A DNA stretch of 14,914 nucleotides. It comes from Pseudomonadota bacterium. GTDB taxonomy: Bacteria > Pseudomonadota > Alphaproteobacteria > Acetobacterales > Acetobacteraceae. The notes beneath the pieces were generated by a model. It saw only the letters and a list, made by a program, of their open reading frames with translations. It did not search any database and had not been told where the DNA came from. Shown piece after piece: positions 13,971 through 14,914 of the stretch; the first letter of the stretch is position 1; each line of letters begins with the position of its first letter. The DNA is taken from positions 1 to 14,914 of the forward strand of contig JAJZCS010000022.1 in assembly GCA_021829055.1 (NCBI GenBank), written 5' to 3'. Position numbers and translations under genes: made by a program.

Positions 13971-14914
13971 ATGGAATCCAGCGAAACTGTTGCCATAAAG
14001 TCCTACCGGCAGAATCCGGGGGGAGGGGAACATTTTATCGTTGTGGATCCACCTTATGGACTCTCAATTGAAGAGCAAATTGCCTACGTTGAAGAACGCT
14101 ATGATGAGGCACAGCGAGAACTTAGCTTACCTCATGGCAGTGCAATTTTTCGCCGTCTGTTCGTCAGTGATATTGTAAACCAGAGCGCTCTTCTAGAGCG
14201 CAGCACGCTGTTTTCTGATAAAGACGGGTCTCCTGTCGCGATTTCTTTTATCGAGCAGCAGCCATTGTCACAAGCAAAGCTTTCGCTCCTCGCATATCAT
14301 GTCAGTGATCCGTTAGGCGTTTCTAAGAGAAGGCTGACGCCTCATCACGTGGTCGTCGAAAAGAAGGGAGTTTCGCACCTCTGGACAACAGGAATATGTG
14401 CATCAGCAGACGAAAAACCGAGTCCCGTATCTCAGCAAACGCGCGAGTTGTTCCGTGATGTTGTCGGGACACTTGATTGTCTTGGTGGGAATCTGCTGAA
14501 TAATTGCGTTCGTACTTGGATCTACGTTAAAGATGTAGATGTATTTTATAACGACATGGTAACAAGCAGGCGAGAACTGTTTCTTCAAGAAGGATTGTCT
14601 GCGGAGACGCATTTTATTGCGAGTACGGGAATTGAGGGGGCGTGTGCACACCGGTTCGATATGGTGACGATGGATGCATATTCGATCCTAGGTCTGTTAC
14701 CTAAGCAAATTTCGTATCTAAATGACTTTAATTATCTTTGCCAGGCCAATGACTATAACGTGACGTTTGAACGTGCCACACGAATCAGCTATTCTGATCG
14801 TGCTCACCTATTTGTTTCGGGAACCGCGAGCATTGATAACGCCGGTAGGGTGGTTCATGTGGGAGATGTCTTGCGACAGTTTGATCGAACAATCGAAAAT
14901 GTGTTACTCCGTTA
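13971..14914 (+). CDS. Multi-domain Rid/YjgF-superfamily protein, cut by window edge
   Basis: The frame is open from ATG 13971 to the right edge (314 codons), with GGAG about 8 nt upstream. Three Rid-like units can be traced. Unit 1 (about 20-112) has FRRLFVSDIVNQSALLER and QPLSQAKLSLLAYHV. Unit 2 (about 128-242) has HLWTTGIC, CVRTWIYVKDVDVFYNDM and ETHFIASTGIEG. Unit 3 begins at about 258 (RAHLFVSGTASIDNAGRVVH, GDVLRQF) and continues off the window. Proteins of this architecture, about 380 residues, occur in other phyla and are labelled Rid family or endoribonuclease L-PSP; FkbO/Hyg5/XanB2 chorismatases share the ISGTAS...GD...Q pattern. Its place 58 bp after ubiV suggests the same transcript. 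A role on chorismate or a reactive imine is inference only. Confidence 0.8.
   Translation, partial: MESSETVAIKSYRQNPGGGEHFIVVDPPYGLSIEEQIAYVEERYDEAQRELSLPHGSAIFRRLFVSDIVNQSALLERSTLFSDKDGSPVAISFIEQQPLSQAKLSLLAYHVSDPLGVSKRRLTPHHVVVEKKGVSHLWTTGICASADEKPSPVSQQTRELFRDVVGTLDCLGGNLLNNCVRTWIYVKDVDVFYNDMVTSRRELFLQEGLSAETHFIASTGIEGACAHRFDMVTMDAYSILGLLPKQISYLNDFNYLCQANDYNVTFERATRISYSDRAHLFVSGTASIDNAGRVVHVGDVLRQFDRTIENVLLR

Noticed and set aside
14403..14651. 82-codon minus ORF near the right edge
   Set aside because: It lies antisense within the continuous Rid-like reading frame and has no features of its own.

Overview
The window looks like chromosome of an alphaproteobacterium, most likely a member of the Acetobacteraceae. 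This is inferred from the flavour of the proteins (GuaA, RppH, CtpA, UppP, UbiTUV), the IS701-type and ISXO2-type insertion-sequence debris, and moderate G+C; no rRNA or marker gene fixes the taxon. I see no tRNA, rRNA or CRISPR array.

Left part (1-3516), all genes on the minus strand: the start of guaA (GMP synthase, running off the left edge), a dienelactone-hydrolase-family enzyme, rppH (RNA pyrophosphohydrolase) with a possible 90-residue ORF just upstream, and ctpA (secreted S41 protease). rppH and the hydrolase gene overlap by 13 bp. The guaA start codon lies inside a perfect 12-bp inverted repeat.

Middle (about 3600-5833): a graveyard of insertion sequences. A decayed ISXO2-like (IS1595-family) transposase lies just upstream of ctpA. 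Next to it is an IS701-family transposase of nearly full length whose reading frame changes at least six times. uppP (undecaprenyl-pyrophosphate phosphatase, minus strand) follows at 6106-6951.

Right of uppP, divergently, lies a four-gene plus-strand operon (7530-10458). It encodes a double-domain YbjQ-like protein, a PspA/IM30-family coiled-coil protein, a 131-residue protein of unknown function, and a second, divergent double YbjQ-like protein. It looks like a Psp-type membrane-stress module with unusual partners. Its last stop codon coincides with the CTAG target of a 289-bp MITE-like derivative of the same IS701-type element.

After about 500 bp of unassigned sequence comes a perfect FNR-type box (TTGAT-N4-ATCAA) and a tightly overlapping operon, ubiT-ubiU-ubiV: the O2-independent ubiquinone hydroxylation system. 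The Cys residues expected to hold the 4Fe-4S clusters are visible in UbiU and UbiV. A further gene in the same direction, 58 bp downstream and cut by the right edge, encodes a protein built from three Rid/YjgF-like units, distantly resembling FkbO/Hyg5 chorismatases. Together these suggest an oxygen-regulated quinone locus. The role of the Rid-like protein, possibly on chorismate (the source of 4-hydroxybenzoate), is the most interesting open question, together with the YbjQ-PspA operon.
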